NCBI GenBank assembly: GCA_020638155.1
Contig: JACKJB010000003.1
Span: forward strand, 248,001-312,000
From: Rhodospirillales bacterium
Lineage (GTDB): Bacteria > Pseudomonadota > Alphaproteobacteria > Micavibrionales > Micavibrionaceae
DNA length: 64,000 nt
Reading direction: 5' to 3'
Made by a program: the position numbers and the translations under genes. Shown in pieces: positions 17,035-25,809 of this stretch. The notes under the pieces were generated by a model that was given only the letters and a program-made list of their open reading frames with translations, made no database searches and was not told the DNA's origin. Numbering within the stretch: position 1 is the stretch's first letter; each line of letters opens with the position of its first letter.

Positions 17035-18113
17035 CTCAGTTTCAGGGTCGATAAGCCAACCAGTGCTAATATGACTGCGATAATCCAGAATCTAATGACA
17101 ATTGTCGGCTCTGACCAGCCTTTCTTTTCAAAATGATGGTGCAGCGGCGCCATCGCGAAGACGCGCTTGCCTGTCAGCTTGAACGAGGCGACCTGTACGA
17201 TCACCGAAACCGTTTCCAGGACAAACAGCCCGCCGATGATCGCCAGCACCAGTTCATGTTTGACGATCACCGCGATCGCGCCCAGCGCCGCGCCCATCGA
17301 TAAGGAGCCCGTATCCCCCATGAATACCGCGGCAGGCGGGGCGTTAAACCACAAAAATCCCATCCCCGCACCGATCAGCGCGCCGCAGATAATCGCAAGC
17401 TCCCCGGCACCGGGCACAAGGTGGATCCCCAGATACGGCGCATAAACCGCATTCCCGGCCAGATAGCAGATCAGCCCGAAGCAGGCCGCCGCGATCATCA
17501 CCGGTCCGATCGCCAGCCCGTCCAGACCGTCCGTCAGGTTAACGGCGTTGGATGCGCCGACAATCACCAGCACGGCGAACGGCACAAAAAACAGGCCCAG
17601 CGGCAACAGGAAATCTTTGACGAACGGGATCGCCAGCCCCGTGACCTGCGTATCCTTAGTAAACATCATATAGGCAAGCACAGCCGCGCAGGCCGCCCCG
17701 CCTTCTAGCAGCAAGCGCAGCTTGCCCGGTACGCCCTGGTGCGAGCGCTTGGTCAGCTTGGCGTAATCATCGGCAAAACCGATCGCGCCAAAAGCGGCGA
17801 TCACCCCGGCGACAATCCACACGAACGGATTTGTCAGGTTTGCCCATAAAAGCACTGAAATACCGGCAGAAATCAGGATCATTAACCCGCCCATGGTCGG
17901 GGTGCCGGCTTTGCTCAAATGGTCAGGGCCGACATCGCGCAGCGGCTGGCCTTCGCCCTGCTTGGATTTAAGCCAGCGAATCATGCCCGGCCCGATCAGA
18001 AAACAGATAATAAGCGCCGTAATCACCGCGCCGCCCGTCCGAAAGGTCAGGTAACGGAACAGGTTGAAAAATATAAAGTCTTCCGCCAGTGGCGTCAGAA
18101 GATTATAGAGCAT
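17031..18113 (-). CDS. mraY: Phospho-N-acetylmuramoyl-pentapeptide transferase MraY
   Basis: MraY joins the soluble pentapeptide precursor to undecaprenyl phosphate, making lipid I in the inner membrane. It has ten membrane segments in 360 residues. Active-site motifs are present: FADDYAKLTKRSHQG with the paired aspartates, NLTDGLDGLA, and APLHHHFEKKGWSEPTIVIRFW with the three histidines. It overlaps the murF stop by 11 bases and the murD start by four. Confidence 0.98.
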   Translation of the reverse strand: MLYNLLTPLAEDFIFFNLFRYLTFRTGGAVITALIICFLIGPGMIRWLKSKQGEGQPLRDVGPDHLSKAGTPTMGGLMILISAGISVLLWANLTNPFVWIVAGVIAAFGAIGFADDYAKLTKRSHQGVPGKLRLLLEGGAACAAVLAYMMFTKDTQVTGLAIPFVKDFLLPLGLFFVPFAVLVIVGASNAVNLTDGLDGLAIGPVMIAAACFGLICYLAGNAVYAPYLGIHLVPGAGELAIICGALIGAGMGFLWFNAPPAAVFMGDTGSLSMGAALGAIAVIVKHELVLAIIGGLFVLETVSVIVQVASFKLTGKRVFAMAPLHHHFEKKGWSEPTIVIRFWIIAVILALVGLSTLKLR

Positions 18114-19572
18114 CTACTTCTTCCTTGTTTACAGCCTTGCCGCTTTTACGGCCCGGCAATGCGCGCAGTGCTTCGACAATGATCTGCATGCGCGGTTTTT
18201 CGCCGCCGCCGCGCGAGCCTTTGACCATTACGACATCACCGGGGGTCAGAACGTCCGGGACGATTTTGGCCAGCTCGACACTGTCATCGCTATGCGCGCC
18301 GCGCCGGTCCTGCGGCAGGGCATCATACAGGTTTTTCATCAGAGGACCACAAGTATATACAAGCTGGACGTCCGCCGCTTCGAGCGGCAGGGCGAGGTCT
18401 GCATGAAGCTGCGGCGCCTGTTTGCCAAGCTCATACATATCCCCCAGCACGGCAATCCGCCGCCCGCCCCGGCCCGGATCAATCAGGGCCAGAACCTTAA
18501 ACGCCGCCTTCATCGCCACCGGGGACGCGTTGTAGCTTTCATCGATCAGCATCACCGGGTTTTCCGGATCGCCGATATCCAGATATTCGCGCTTGCCGCG
18601 CCCGGCAACGCCTTCATATTTTTCAAGCGCCCTGGCCGCTTTTGCCACATCACCGCCCGCCAGCTTTACCGCGAGTAAAACAGCGAGGACATTTTGCACG
18701 ATATGACGGCCCGGCACAGGCAGGGTGAATGACACATCTTCATCTATAATCTGAGCTTTTACCCGTGAACCATTTGCAGCTTCTAAACAATCAAGCAGGC
18801 GCGCATCCGCTTCGGCGCTTTCCCCGAAAGAGCGCACCTGCACGCCCTTATCTTCGGCTTTTGCTTTAAGATGAGCGAAGAATTCATTGTCATGATTTAA
18901 AACTGCGGTGCCACCCGGAACGATCCCTTCAAAGATTTCCGCCTTGGCATCAGCAATCTGCTCCAGCGAGTCGAAATGCTCCATATGCACGGGCGCAATC
19001 GTGGTGATGATGGCGATGTCAGGCCGCACCATTTTCGTCAGCGGGGTGATTTCCCCGACATGGTTCATGCCGACTTCGAAAATGCCATAATCCGCCCCGG
19101 CATGCATATTCCCGAGCGTGAACGGGACGCCCCAGTGATTATTATATGACGCCCGGCTGGCATGAGTTTGTCCGAGCGCGCCGAAAGCCAGCGCCAGCAT
19201 TTCCTTGGTCCCGGTCTTTCCGACCGAGCCGGTTACCGCGATGATTTTGGTGCCGCTGCGATCCCGCGCCGCGCAGCCCAATGCCCGCAAGGCGGCCAGC
19301 GTATCATCAACCAGCAGGAGCGGCGCATCTTCCGGCACGTCATCAGGAACACGGGAGACCAGCGCCGCCGCCGCGCCTTTTTCAAGAGCCTGCGCGACGT
19401 AATTATGGCCGTCGCTATGCTCGCCTTCCAGCGCGATAAACAGCGCCCCGCGCTCCAGTGTGCGCGTATCGATCGACAACGATGTCGCGGCCCACTCTTT
19501 GGCGGCCTGCCCTCCCGTGGCTTTCGCTGCTTCGGCTGCCGTCCAGATGACATTGGATGTGGCGTTGGTCAT
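18103..19572 (-). CDS. murF: UDP-MurNAc-tripeptide--D-alanyl-D-alanine ligase MurF
   Basis: MurF adds the D-Ala-D-Ala made by Ddl to finish the pentapeptide. The ATP loop reads AVTGSVGKTGTKEML, the alphaproteobacterial form. Other marks are SYNNHWGVPFTLGNM, FEVGMNHVGEI, and MLIDESYNASPVAMKAAF. At 489 residues it is of normal length. It starts two bases from the murE stop and ends inside the start of mraY. Confidence 0.97.
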   Translation of the reverse strand: MTNATSNVIWTAAEAAKATGGQAAKEWAATSLSIDTRTLERGALFIALEGEHSDGHNYVAQALEKGAAAALVSRVPDDVPEDAPLLLVDDTLAALRALGCAARDRSGTKIIAVTGSVGKTGTKEMLALAFGALGQTHASRASYNNHWGVPFTLGNMHAGADYGIFEVGMNHVGEITPLTKMVRPDIAIITTIAPVHMEHFDSLEQIADAKAEIFEGIVPGGTAVLNHDNEFFAHLKAKAEDKGVQVRSFGESAEADARLLDCLEAANGSRVKAQIIDEDVSFTLPVPGRHIVQNVLAVLLAVKLAGGDVAKAARALEKYEGVAGRGKREYLDIGDPENPVMLIDESYNASPVAMKAAFKVLALIDPGRGGRRIAVLGDMYELGKQAPQLHADLALPLEAADVQLVYTCGPLMKNLYDALPQDRRGAHSDDSVELAKIVPDVLTPGDVVMVKGSRGGGEKPRMQIIVEALRALPGRKSGKAVNKEEVDAL

Positions 19573-19574
19573 GG

Positions 19575-21026
19575 TCAGTTTTTCCCCATAGCTTTCTTCG
19601 CTTCGGTGACGTCATCGAACGGCTCGACGGTGTCCCCGATAATTTGCCCCTGTTCATGCCCTTTCCCGGCAATCACAAGGACGTCCCCTTGCTTCATTTC
19701 CCCTATCGCCCACCGGATCGCTTCGCGGCGTCCGGGTATTTCTTTTGCCTTATTCTGTGCACCGTCCATCATGGCGGCCCGGATCTGTGCCGGGTCTTCG
19801 CTGCGCGGATTATCGTCGGTGATGACGGCAATGTCTGATTGCTCTGCCGCGATCCGCCCCATGACCGGGCGCTTGCGGGAATCACGGTCGCCGCCGCAGC
19901 CGATCACGCATAAAAGCCGCCCGGCCGTATGCGGCCTTAAGGCCAGCAGGATATTTTCAAGCGCATCGGGGGTATGGGCATAATCGACATAGACCGCGCC
20001 GAGCGCGCTCCCCGGCACAAGCTCCAGCCGCCCCGGCACCCCTTTGAGGGCGGCGAGATGCGATACGATCTCTTCACTGCGCGCATCATCATCCGGGGCC
20101 TGCGCCATCACAAGGCCGAGCGCGCACAGCGCGTTCATAACCTGAAACGCGCCGACCAGCGGAATATTGACTGTATAAGGCTTGCCGTGCAGCTCGATTG
20201 TGATCTGCTGGCCGTCCGGCGCGGGGGTGACATTTTTGAGCGTAATATCCTTGCCGGCAGAACCATAGGACAGGATACGGCAATCCCGTTTTTGCACCCT
20301 GTCGCACAGTTCGGCAAATTCGGGGATATCGGCATTCAGGACCGCCGTGCCACCTTCGGCAAGGATCTCTTCAAACAGGTGCGCCTTGGCGATCAGGTAA
20401 TCTTCCATCGTGCCGTGGTAATCAAGATGATCGTGCGAGAGATTTGTAAAGGCGGCGGCATCGGCGCGGACGCCGTCAAGACGGCTTTGGTGCAGACCGT
20501 GACTGGAAGCCTCCATCGCCAGATGCGTAATCCCCGCGGCGGCAAGATCGGCCAGTTCGGCATGCAAGGCGACAGGATCAGGCGTGGTCATCGACCCGCC
20601 GCGCTCCAGATCGCGGCCCCGTACCCCGAGCGTCCCAAGGCTGGCCGCTTTTTCACCCAACGCGAGCCAGAGCTGGCGTGTAAAATCGACCGTGGAGGTT
20701 TTGCCGTTTGTGCCGGTGACCGCGACGGTCACCTCCGGCTGCCGTCTGTAAAAGCGCGACGCCATCTGCGCCAGCGCCCGGCGGGGGTTTTCCGCGGTTA
20801 CATGCGCGACGCCTTCTGCCGCATCCATGGCCACGCCCGGCTCGCTTAAGACCGCTACAGCCCCGTGCCGGACCGCATCGATGATATAGCGCGCGCCGTC
20901 ATCACGGTTTCCCGGCAGGGCCGCGAACAGCCAGCCTTCTTCCACCCGGCGGCTGTCATGGGTCAGACCCCTGATCTCAGGATTATTTTCGCCCTGATAT
21001 GTTTTGCTCAGATCAGTGAGACGCAA
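19575..21026 (-). CDS. murE: UDP-MurNAc-dipeptide--diaminopimelate ligase MurE
   Basis: MurE adds the third amino acid of the stem peptide. The ATP loop VTGTNGKTSTVDFTRQLW, the HDHLDYHGTMEDYL segment and DYAHTPDALENIL are visible. The DDNPRSEDP motif marks specificity for meso-diaminopimelate, so the peptidoglycan should be of the DAP type. I place the start at a TTG (21026), because AAGGAG lies 6 bases before it. The longer reading from an ATG at 21056 has no ribosome site and runs deeper into ftsI. Either start overlaps the ftsI end. Confidence 0.95.
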   Translation of the reverse strand: MRLTDLSKTYQGENNPEIRGLTHDSRRVEEGWLFAALPGNRDDGARYIIDAVRHGAVAVLSEPGVAMDAAEGVAHVTAENPRRALAQMASRFYRRQPEVTVAVTGTNGKTSTVDFTRQLWLALGEKAASLGTLGVRGRDLERGGSMTTPDPVALHAELADLAAAGITHLAMEASSHGLHQSRLDGVRADAAAFTNLSHDHLDYHGTMEDYLIAKAHLFEEILAEGGTAVLNADIPEFAELCDRVQKRDCRILSYGSAGKDITLKNVTPAPDGQQITIELHGKPYTVNIPLVGAFQVMNALCALGLVMAQAPDDDARSEEIVSHLAALKGVPGRLELVPGSALGAVYVDYAHTPDALENILLALRPHTAGRLLCVIGCGGDRDSRKRPVMGRIAAEQSDIAVITDDNPRSEDPAQIRAAMMDGAQNKAKEIPGRREAIRWAIGEMKQGDVLVIAGKGHEQGQIIGDTVEPFDDVTEAKKAMGKN

Positions 21027-22770
21027 GCGGATCTCCTTCCGGTTTGTAATCGACATAGCGTTTTAACGATGCGGCGATATCGTCCGCAGGCCCGGCTTGC
21101 GTGGGCGGTATGCCCAGCACCCCGGCCATCGCGCTGATAATTTTTCCGACCGCCGGGGCGGCAACCCAGCCACCGGTGGCATATCCAAAACTTTCTTTCG
21201 TCCCTTTGGGCTCATCGACCATCACGAACACGGCATAGCGCGGCGCTTCCATCGGGAAAAATCCCAGGAACGAGGAAATCTTTTTACGGCGGTCATAGCC
21301 GCCTTTCGGTCCGGGTTTTTCCGCCGTGCCGGTCTTGCCGCCGACGCTGTACCCCGGCACATCGGCATTCGTGCCCGTGCCGTCAGTAACCACCAGCCGC
21401 ATCAACTGGCGCATCCTATGGGCGGTTTGTGGCGAAACAATGCGCAGTTCCGGTTCCAAAGTTTGATCTTTTTGCGGCGCGTCTGCCTTATTGTCGTTTT
21501 TGCTTTTAATCAGGGTCGGCTGCACGGCGATGCCGCCATTGGCGATACTGGACGCGGCCATCACCATCTGCAGCGGGGTCACCGCAATGCCGTGACCGTA
21601 AGAAGCGGTCAGCGTATTGATGTCGCGCCAGACCCCCGGCACGATCGGGGTGCCGACCTCATCGATTTCAAACGCCATCTTATCCATCAGGCCGAGATCC
21701 TGATAAAAATCTTTCAGGCGCTGCGTCCCGACCATTTCCCCCATCAGGGCCGCACCGATATTGGAAGAATGCATGAAGACTTCCGGCACATTCATCGGGC
21801 GCTTTTCCGGGTGGTAATCGGAAATTTTAAACCGCCCGCGCTTAAGCGGCTCGGTCGTATTAAATGTGTAATCCATGCCGACATTTTCAAATTCCAACAG
21901 CGCCGCCGTGGAGAAAATCTTGAAGGTCGAGCCCAGCTCGTAAACCCCGAGCGTGACATTATTAAAGAGCTGCTGCGGTCCGGCGGCTCCCGGATCGTGC
22001 GGATCGAAATCAGGCAGGGACACCGCCGCCAGCACATCACCGCCGGCGATATCGACAATCACACCCGCGCCGCCTTTACCGGAATAGGTATTCACCGCCG
22101 CCAGCAGTTCCCGGCGCAGGATATGCTGCAGCCGGATATCAATCGTCATCGCCAGCGGTTCGCCGTTGTCTTCAAGCAGCCGGTTAAAGCTGCGTTCCAC
22201 CCCGGCAAGGCCGTTGCCGTCCACATCGGTATAGCCGACCATATGCGCCGCCATCGGCCCTTGCGGGTAGATGCGGCGGCGCTCGGTTTTAAAATCAAGA
22301 CCGGGATGACCGAGCTCCAGCACTTGATATTGCTCGTGCGGGGTCAGGTTACGTTTCAGCCAGACAAAGCGGCCTTTGCGTTGCAGGCGCTGCAGGGTAT
22401 CGCCATAGACAAGATCGGGGAACAGGTCCGTTAATTCACGCGCGACCTGCTCCGGGTCAGGGACCAGGGCCGGGTCGGCAAACAGCGAGGCCGTATCCAG
22501 CGAGGTCGCCAGGATCACCCCGTTACGATCGACGATATCGGCGCGGAACGTTTCCGGCGCGGCGGCAGCGACAACCGTGCCGTTTTCACGATCAACGGCA
22601 CGATGCCCCTGGATGATCGTCAGATCGAAGACGCGGACCGCGACCAGAATATAGGCCAGCACGAATACGACACTAATCATCGCCACGCGGCTGCGGGCCG
22701 TATCAAGAGCGGAATGGCGGGAGCCCCTGATCCGCAGGGTCTTTTTGACAAAGGACGGCATGCTATTCAT
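21013..22770 (-). CDS. ftsI: Septal D,D-transpeptidase FtsI (PBP3)
   Basis: FtsI crosslinks septal peptidoglycan with FtsW. One membrane anchor is near residues 30-50 (MISVVFVLAYILVAVRVFDL), followed by the PBP dimerisation domain and the transpeptidase domain. The active-site serine is in LGSTFKIFS, the SxN triad in SSNIGAAL, and KTG in GGKTGTAEK. I chose the ATG at 22770 because GGAGG lies about 7 bases upstream; the ATG at 22785 is the alternative. It overlaps the ftsL stop, consistent with coupling. Confidence 0.97.
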   Translation of the reverse strand: MNSMPSFVKKTLRIRGSRHSALDTARSRVAMISVVFVLAYILVAVRVFDLTIIQGHRAVDRENGTVVAAAAPETFRADIVDRNGVILATSLDTASLFADPALVPDPEQVARELTDLFPDLVYGDTLQRLQRKGRFVWLKRNLTPHEQYQVLELGHPGLDFKTERRRIYPQGPMAAHMVGYTDVDGNGLAGVERSFNRLLEDNGEPLAMTIDIRLQHILRRELLAAVNTYSGKGGAGVIVDIAGGDVLAAVSLPDFDPHDPGAAGPQQLFNNVTLGVYELGSTFKIFSTAALLEFENVGMDYTFNTTEPLKRGRFKISDYHPEKRPMNVPEVFMHSSNIGAALMGEMVGTQRLKDFYQDLGLMDKMAFEIDEVGTPIVPGVWRDINTLTASYGHGIAVTPLQMVMAASSIANGGIAVQPTLIKSKNDNKADAPQKDQTLEPELRIVSPQTAHRMRQLMRLVVTDGTGTNADVPGYSVGGKTGTAEKPGPKGGYDRRKKISSFLGFFPMEAPRYAVFVMVDEPKGTKESFGYATGGWVAAPAVGKIISAMAGVLGIPPTQAGPADDIAASLKRYVDYKPEGDPLASH

Positions 22771-23224
22771 CGGTGCCCTCCGCATCGCTTAAAGACTCGA
22801 GCAAAGACTGGAACTGCATATGATCCTGCGCAGGCGGAACGGGCGCCTTGGGCTGCGGCAGGCGCGGCGCTTCGGGCGTAATTTCCAGTGACGCCGGCTG
22901 CGCGGCGAGAAGCGGTTTGCGCGGCGGCATGACCGGCAGCGTGACCTGCGGCAGATCGGAAACGTTCTCGCCGACACTAAAGGCCGCCGCAGACGACAGG
23001 CCCAGATATTCAGCCGCCAGCGCTTCAAGACGATCGGGCCGGTTCAGGTAATCCCATTCCGCATCCAGGACGCGGATCGATTGCTGCTCGCTCTGCACCG
23101 CCTGCGTCATGCCGGCAAGACGGTCTTCTGCCTGCTGGACATGTTGCGAGGTCCAGAACAGCAAGGCGCCGGCGGCGACTGCGCCCCCGACCGATAACAG
23201 CGTCGATACGCGGAACAGCCTCAT
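22763..23224 (-). CDS. ftsL: FtsL-like divisome protein
   Basis: A 153-residue bitopic protein: a short N-terminus, one membrane segment (about residues 8-27, LLSVGGAVAAGALLFW), then a coiled coil (AEDRLAGMTQAVQSEQQSIR) and the FtsL-type block LDAEWDYLNRPDRLEALA. The rest is Pro-rich and longer than in E. coli FtsL. FtsL forms the FtsQLB complex that activates FtsWI. The assignment rests on topology, the block above and the fixed position between rsmH and ftsI. Confidence 0.9.
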   Translation of the reverse strand: MRLFRVSTLLSVGGAVAAGALLFWTSQHVQQAEDRLAGMTQAVQSEQQSIRVLDAEWDYLNRPDRLEALAAEYLGLSSAAAFSVGENVSDLPQVTLPVMPPRKPLLAAQPASLEITPEAPRLPQPKAPVPPAQDHMQFQSLLESLSDAEGTDE

Positions 23225-24210
23225 CCAAAGCCCTCCGCATATTTTTGGGTTACGGGCGTTTTTGAAGGGGGAGCATTTGTGCGGACAGCCACGCGCATAC
23301 GCGCAGACCGGGCACGGGGGTTGGAAGCGGATTCTTCCTCAGATGGGAAAACCGCTTTACGGGAGGGAAGCGTGAATGAGGGAAGATCCCCGTCATCCGG
23401 CGCATCGGGAAGATAACGGGAGCCGCGGCCTTGCTGGCCGGAGCGCTCCCGCAGGAAATGTTTGACGATAGAATCTTCAAGCGAATGGAACGAAACGACG
23501 ATCAGCCGCCCGCCTTCGGACAGAAGATGTTCGGATGTGGCCAAAGCGCGCTCCAGCTCGCCAAGCTCATCATTGACGGCAATGCGCAATGCCTGGAAGG
23601 TGCGCGTTGCCGGATCGATCTGGTCTTTTGATTTGGGCACGGCCGCGCGAACGAGATCGGCAAGCCGCCCGGTCGTCTCAATCGTCGCTTCGGCGCGAGC
23701 GGCGACAATCTGCCGGGCGATCCTGCGCGAATGCCGCTCTTCGCCGTAACGGTAAATCAAATCGGCAAGGTCTTTTTCCGCCAGCGTATTGACGATATCC
23801 GCCGCCGTCCGGCCGCCGCTATCGCGGTCCATCCGCATATCCAGCGGCGCATCATAGCGGAACGAAAAACCGCGCTCCGCCTGGTCGATCTGCATGGAGG
23901 ACACGCCGATATCGATAACAAACCCGTCAACACGCTCATAACCGGTAGCGCGAACAAGCGCCAGCACATCGCCAAAGCAGCCGTAATTCAGCACAAGCCG
24001 CTGCCCGTATTTTTCGGTGAGCGCCGCCCCGGCTTCCAGAGCGCTGCGGTCCCGGTCGATCGCCAGCACCGTGCAATCAGACGCGTCGAGAAAAGCGCTG
24101 CTGTATCCGCCCGCACCGAACGTGCCATCGACATAAACCTCCCCATCCTGCGGCGCCAGCGCAGCCAGCACATCATTCAGCATGACAGGGATATGGGGCG
24201 CTTCGGTCAT
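23221..24210 (-). CDS. rsmH: 16S rRNA (cytosine1402-N4)-methyltransferase RsmH
   Basis: RsmH methylates N4 of C1402 in the ribosomal decoding centre. The opening HIPVMLNDVLAALAPQDGEVYVDGTFGAGGYSSAFL carries the SAM-binding motif. Also visible are VDGFVIDIGVSSMQIDQAERGFSF, PLDMRMD, RTFQALRIAVNDELGELE, and VVSFHSLEDSIVKHFL. It has 329 residues, typical. Start and stop overlap mraZ and ftsL by four bases each. Confidence 0.97.
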   Translation of the reverse strand: MTEAPHIPVMLNDVLAALAPQDGEVYVDGTFGAGGYSSAFLDASDCTVLAIDRDRSALEAGAALTEKYGQRLVLNYGCFGDVLALVRATGYERVDGFVIDIGVSSMQIDQAERGFSFRYDAPLDMRMDRDSGGRTAADIVNTLAEKDLADLIYRYGEERHSRRIARQIVAARAEATIETTGRLADLVRAAVPKSKDQIDPATRTFQALRIAVNDELGELERALATSEHLLSEGGRLIVVSFHSLEDSIVKHFLRERSGQQGRGSRYLPDAPDDGDLPSFTLPSRKAVFPSEEESASNPRARSARMRVAVRTNAPPSKTPVTQKYAEGFG

Positions 24211-24662
24211 GCCGCACCGCCTTTGGGCAGGGTCAGCCCTTTATCCTGAACGCTTTGCCGCGCCTGCGCCCGGCGCGCTTCGAAGGCGGCCGGATTCCAG
24301 ACCTGGAATTTACGGCCCAGCCCGACAAAGGCCGCCTGCTCTTCCAGCCCGGCAAAGCCGGTCAGATCGGACGGCAGGATCACCCGGCCATCCCCGTCAA
24401 AGGGAAGCTGGACCGCTTCGCCAAAAATCGCGGTCGCCATATCGTCCTGCTCGGCAGAAAACAGGTCAAAATGATCCAGCCGGTCGCCCAGCATCTCCAT
24501 CGCTGACTGCCCGAACCCTTCGAGGCAGGCATGATTGTTAGAGCGGAACAGCACCACCCCCTGGAACGGCTGATCCGCGAGCGCGGCACGGAACGACGCG
24601 GGCACGGAAACCCGGCCCTTGCGATCAACCTTGTTCACATATGTAGACAGAAACAGCGCCAT
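24207..24662 (-). CDS. mraZ: Transcriptional regulator MraZ
   Basis: MraZ is an AbrB-fold DNA-binding protein that controls the dcw cluster. The 151-residue protein begins MALFLSTYVNKVDRKGRVSV, the standard N-terminus, and has two copies of the MraZ repeat: KVDRKGRVSVPASFRAAL, and LPFDGDGRVILPSDL. A longer frame to 24821 adds 53 residues without family resemblance and would cover the promoter region, so I rejected it. It is the first gene of the cluster. Confidence 0.96.
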   Translation of the reverse strand: MALFLSTYVNKVDRKGRVSVPASFRAALADQPFQGVVLFRSNNHACLEGFGQSAMEMLGDRLDHFDLFSAEQDDMATAIFGEAVQLPFDGDGRVILPSDLTGFAGLEEQAAFVGLGRKFQVWNPAAFEARRAQARQSVQDKGLTLPKGGAA

Positions 24663-24780
24663 GCGCGCCGGTTCCCTTCGCGTTAAATTTTCAAACCATC
24701 CGGACCACAGGCCAAAAGCAGCTTCCCGTATCGCTTTTGCAGAACCTTGCCGGAACAAGATGCGCTCCACACCCTTCCTC

Positions 24781-24832
24781 ATGGAAAAACATGGATATCT
24801 ATGGGATATCATGGAATTCAAAGGGTGGTCAA
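24781..24832. promoter_or_regulatory. Putative MraZ boxes: 10-bp phased repeats upstream of mraZ
   Basis: On the plus strand ATGGA occurs at 24781 and 24791, ATGGG at 24801, ATGGA at 24811 and AAGGG at 24821, each exactly 10 bases apart. E. coli MraZ binds TGGGN repeats with 5-base spacers, the same geometry. Here the G-rich strand is opposite to the gene. A possible -35 element TTGACC lies on the minus strand at 24827-24832, so the repeats would cover the promoter. The -10 element is not clear. Confidence 0.6.
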
Positions 24833-24909
24833 TTCAGCCCCGGGCCTTTGCCGAGGTTAACCACAGCTAATTGCCGCCACGGTCATTTTAGATGAACGGA
24901 GACAAAAGC

Positions 24910-24985
24910 TGTCATTTCGAGGCAAAGCCGAGAAATCTTCTTAATATTAAAGGCTGAAGATCCCTCACATTCGTTCGGGATGACA
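24910..24985. repeat. Palindromic repeat, family A
   Basis: Arms TGTCATTTCGAGGCAAAGCC and ATTCGTTCGGGATGACA, with GAGAAATCTTC and GAAGATCCCTC inside. It is the clearest copy of the family and lies between genes. Confidence 0.85.
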
Positions 24986-25062
24986 CCGCTTTCTTTCAAT
25001 GAATTGCGCGAAACCCGCGAAAAACCTGCATAAATTTCTTTGTTATGAAAACAAACTTGCTT

Positions 25063-25071
25063 TTATCCACA
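25063..25071 (+). promoter_or_regulatory. DnaA box
   Basis: TTATCCACA, a perfect match to the strongest DnaA-binding sequence, 74 bases before the start of the 48-residue gene. It stands alone in this gap; there is no cluster or AT-rich unwinding element to suggest an origin. Confidence 0.5.
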
Positions 25072-25144
25072 GCTTATGGTAAAAGTGCTGCGTTCATGAA
25101 ATGGACATTGTGTGTGAAAAAAAATGTGTGTGGGGAGAAATCTC

Positions 25145-25291
25145 ATGTTGGCAATAACGCTAATGCTGATACTGGCCGTTAATGGCGGTGTCTTTGCCGG
25201 TACGATCCTGTACTCGGCATGGCAAACCGCCAAGCTCGACCAGCTACTCGGCTTTGCTCAAAAACTATGGGATCTGCCGTTCCTGTCATAG
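25145..25291 (+). CDS. Putative 48-residue membrane microprotein
   Basis: The ATG at 25145 opens a frame of 48 codons (MLAITLMLILAVNGGVFAGT...), ending with TAG at 25289-25291. The first 24 residues form one membrane segment; the rest is an amphipathic tail with two Trp and Lys/Asp residues. GGGGAG lies about 8 bases upstream of the start, and a strong terminator follows the stop by 30 bases. A ribosome site, open frame, membrane segment and terminator together support a real small gene. I do not recognise it. Confidence 0.6.
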   Translation: MLAITLMLILAVNGGVFAGTILYSAWQTAKLDQLLGFAQKLWDLPFLS

Positions 25292-25317
25292 GGGATAGCG
25301 GATTCACGTCTAAATAA

Positions 25318-25350
25318 AGAAAAGCCAGCCGTGTTTGCGGCTGGCTTTTC
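25318..25350 (+). terminator. Rho-independent terminator after the microprotein gene
   Basis: Stem AGCCAGCC/GGCTGGCT (25323-25330 and 25339-25346) with an 8-base loop, flanked by A and T runs. The A-rich left flank means it could also work on the other strand. Confidence 0.85.
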
Positions 25351-25429
25351 GCATTTTCCTACGGCTTTTACAAAGCCGTTTTTAAAGAACACCCTATCGG
25401 GCGGCCTGCGGTCGCAGGCTTGAAAAAAA

Positions 25430-25772
25430 AGCCAGAAGACCTGTAAGCCGGGTTCTGTCGAGGATGACTATTCATCTGGGATGTTTGTTACCAAACACCT
25501 CTAGCAACCTACCCGGCCCCCGGCGGGGAAACACCACCATGTGGGGGCCCTATTTGGTCTTGCTTCCGGCGGGGTTTACCATGCCGTTTTTGTTACCAAA
25601 AACGCGGTGCGCTCTTACCGCACCCTTTCACCTTTACCGCCCCGAAGGACGGAAGTCTGCTCTCTGTTGCACTTTCCGTCAGGTCGCCCTGCCCGGCCGT
25701 TAGCCGGCGCCGTGTTTCCATGAAGCCCGGACTTTCCTCTCTTAAAAAAAGCAGCCATCCGGTCTTCTGGCG
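25430..25772 (-). ncRNA. rnpB: RNase P RNA (bacterial type A)
   Basis: The catalytic RNA that matures the 5' ends of tRNAs. On the minus strand the 5' arm CCAGAAGACC and the 3' arm GGTCTTCTGG pair to form helix P1. The conserved GAGGAAAGTCCGGGC block follows near the 5' end, and ACAGAACCCGGCTTAC lies near the 3' end. A GGTAAGAGCGCACCG region and GGTAAACCCC are also present. Eight T residues follow the 3' arm (25423-25430) and a GC-rich hairpin lies beyond, so termination is expected there. Open frames across this gene are spurious. The ends are estimated to within a few bases. Confidence 0.96.
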
Positions 25773-25777
25773 GCGGT

Positions 25778-25806
25778 ACTATGATGGTTTCAAAGCCGTT
25801 TGACAA
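25778..25806 (-). promoter_or_regulatory. rnpB promoter
   Basis: On the minus strand TTGTCA (25801-25806) and CATAGT (25778-25783) are 17 bases apart. Transcription would begin about 6-8 bases later, at the 5' arm of P1, which supports the assignment. Confidence 0.7.
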
Positions 25807-25809
25807 GTT

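Larger units (their letters stand above)
24663..25144. other. Non-coding region upstream of mraZ
   Basis: This 482-base gap contains the phased MraZ boxes, a family A repeat (24910-24985), and a perfect DnaA box (25063-25071). I see no gene in it. The stretch 24990-25144 is AT-rich and may hold the promoter of the 48-residue gene that follows. Confidence 0.6.

Noticed and set aside
24207..24821. A longer MraZ of 204 residues
   Set aside because: The first 53 residues have no family match and would cover the promoter and phased repeats.
25464..25806. Several open frames of 60-80 codons
   Set aside because: They lie over the RNase P RNA gene and have no ribosome sites or sensible composition.
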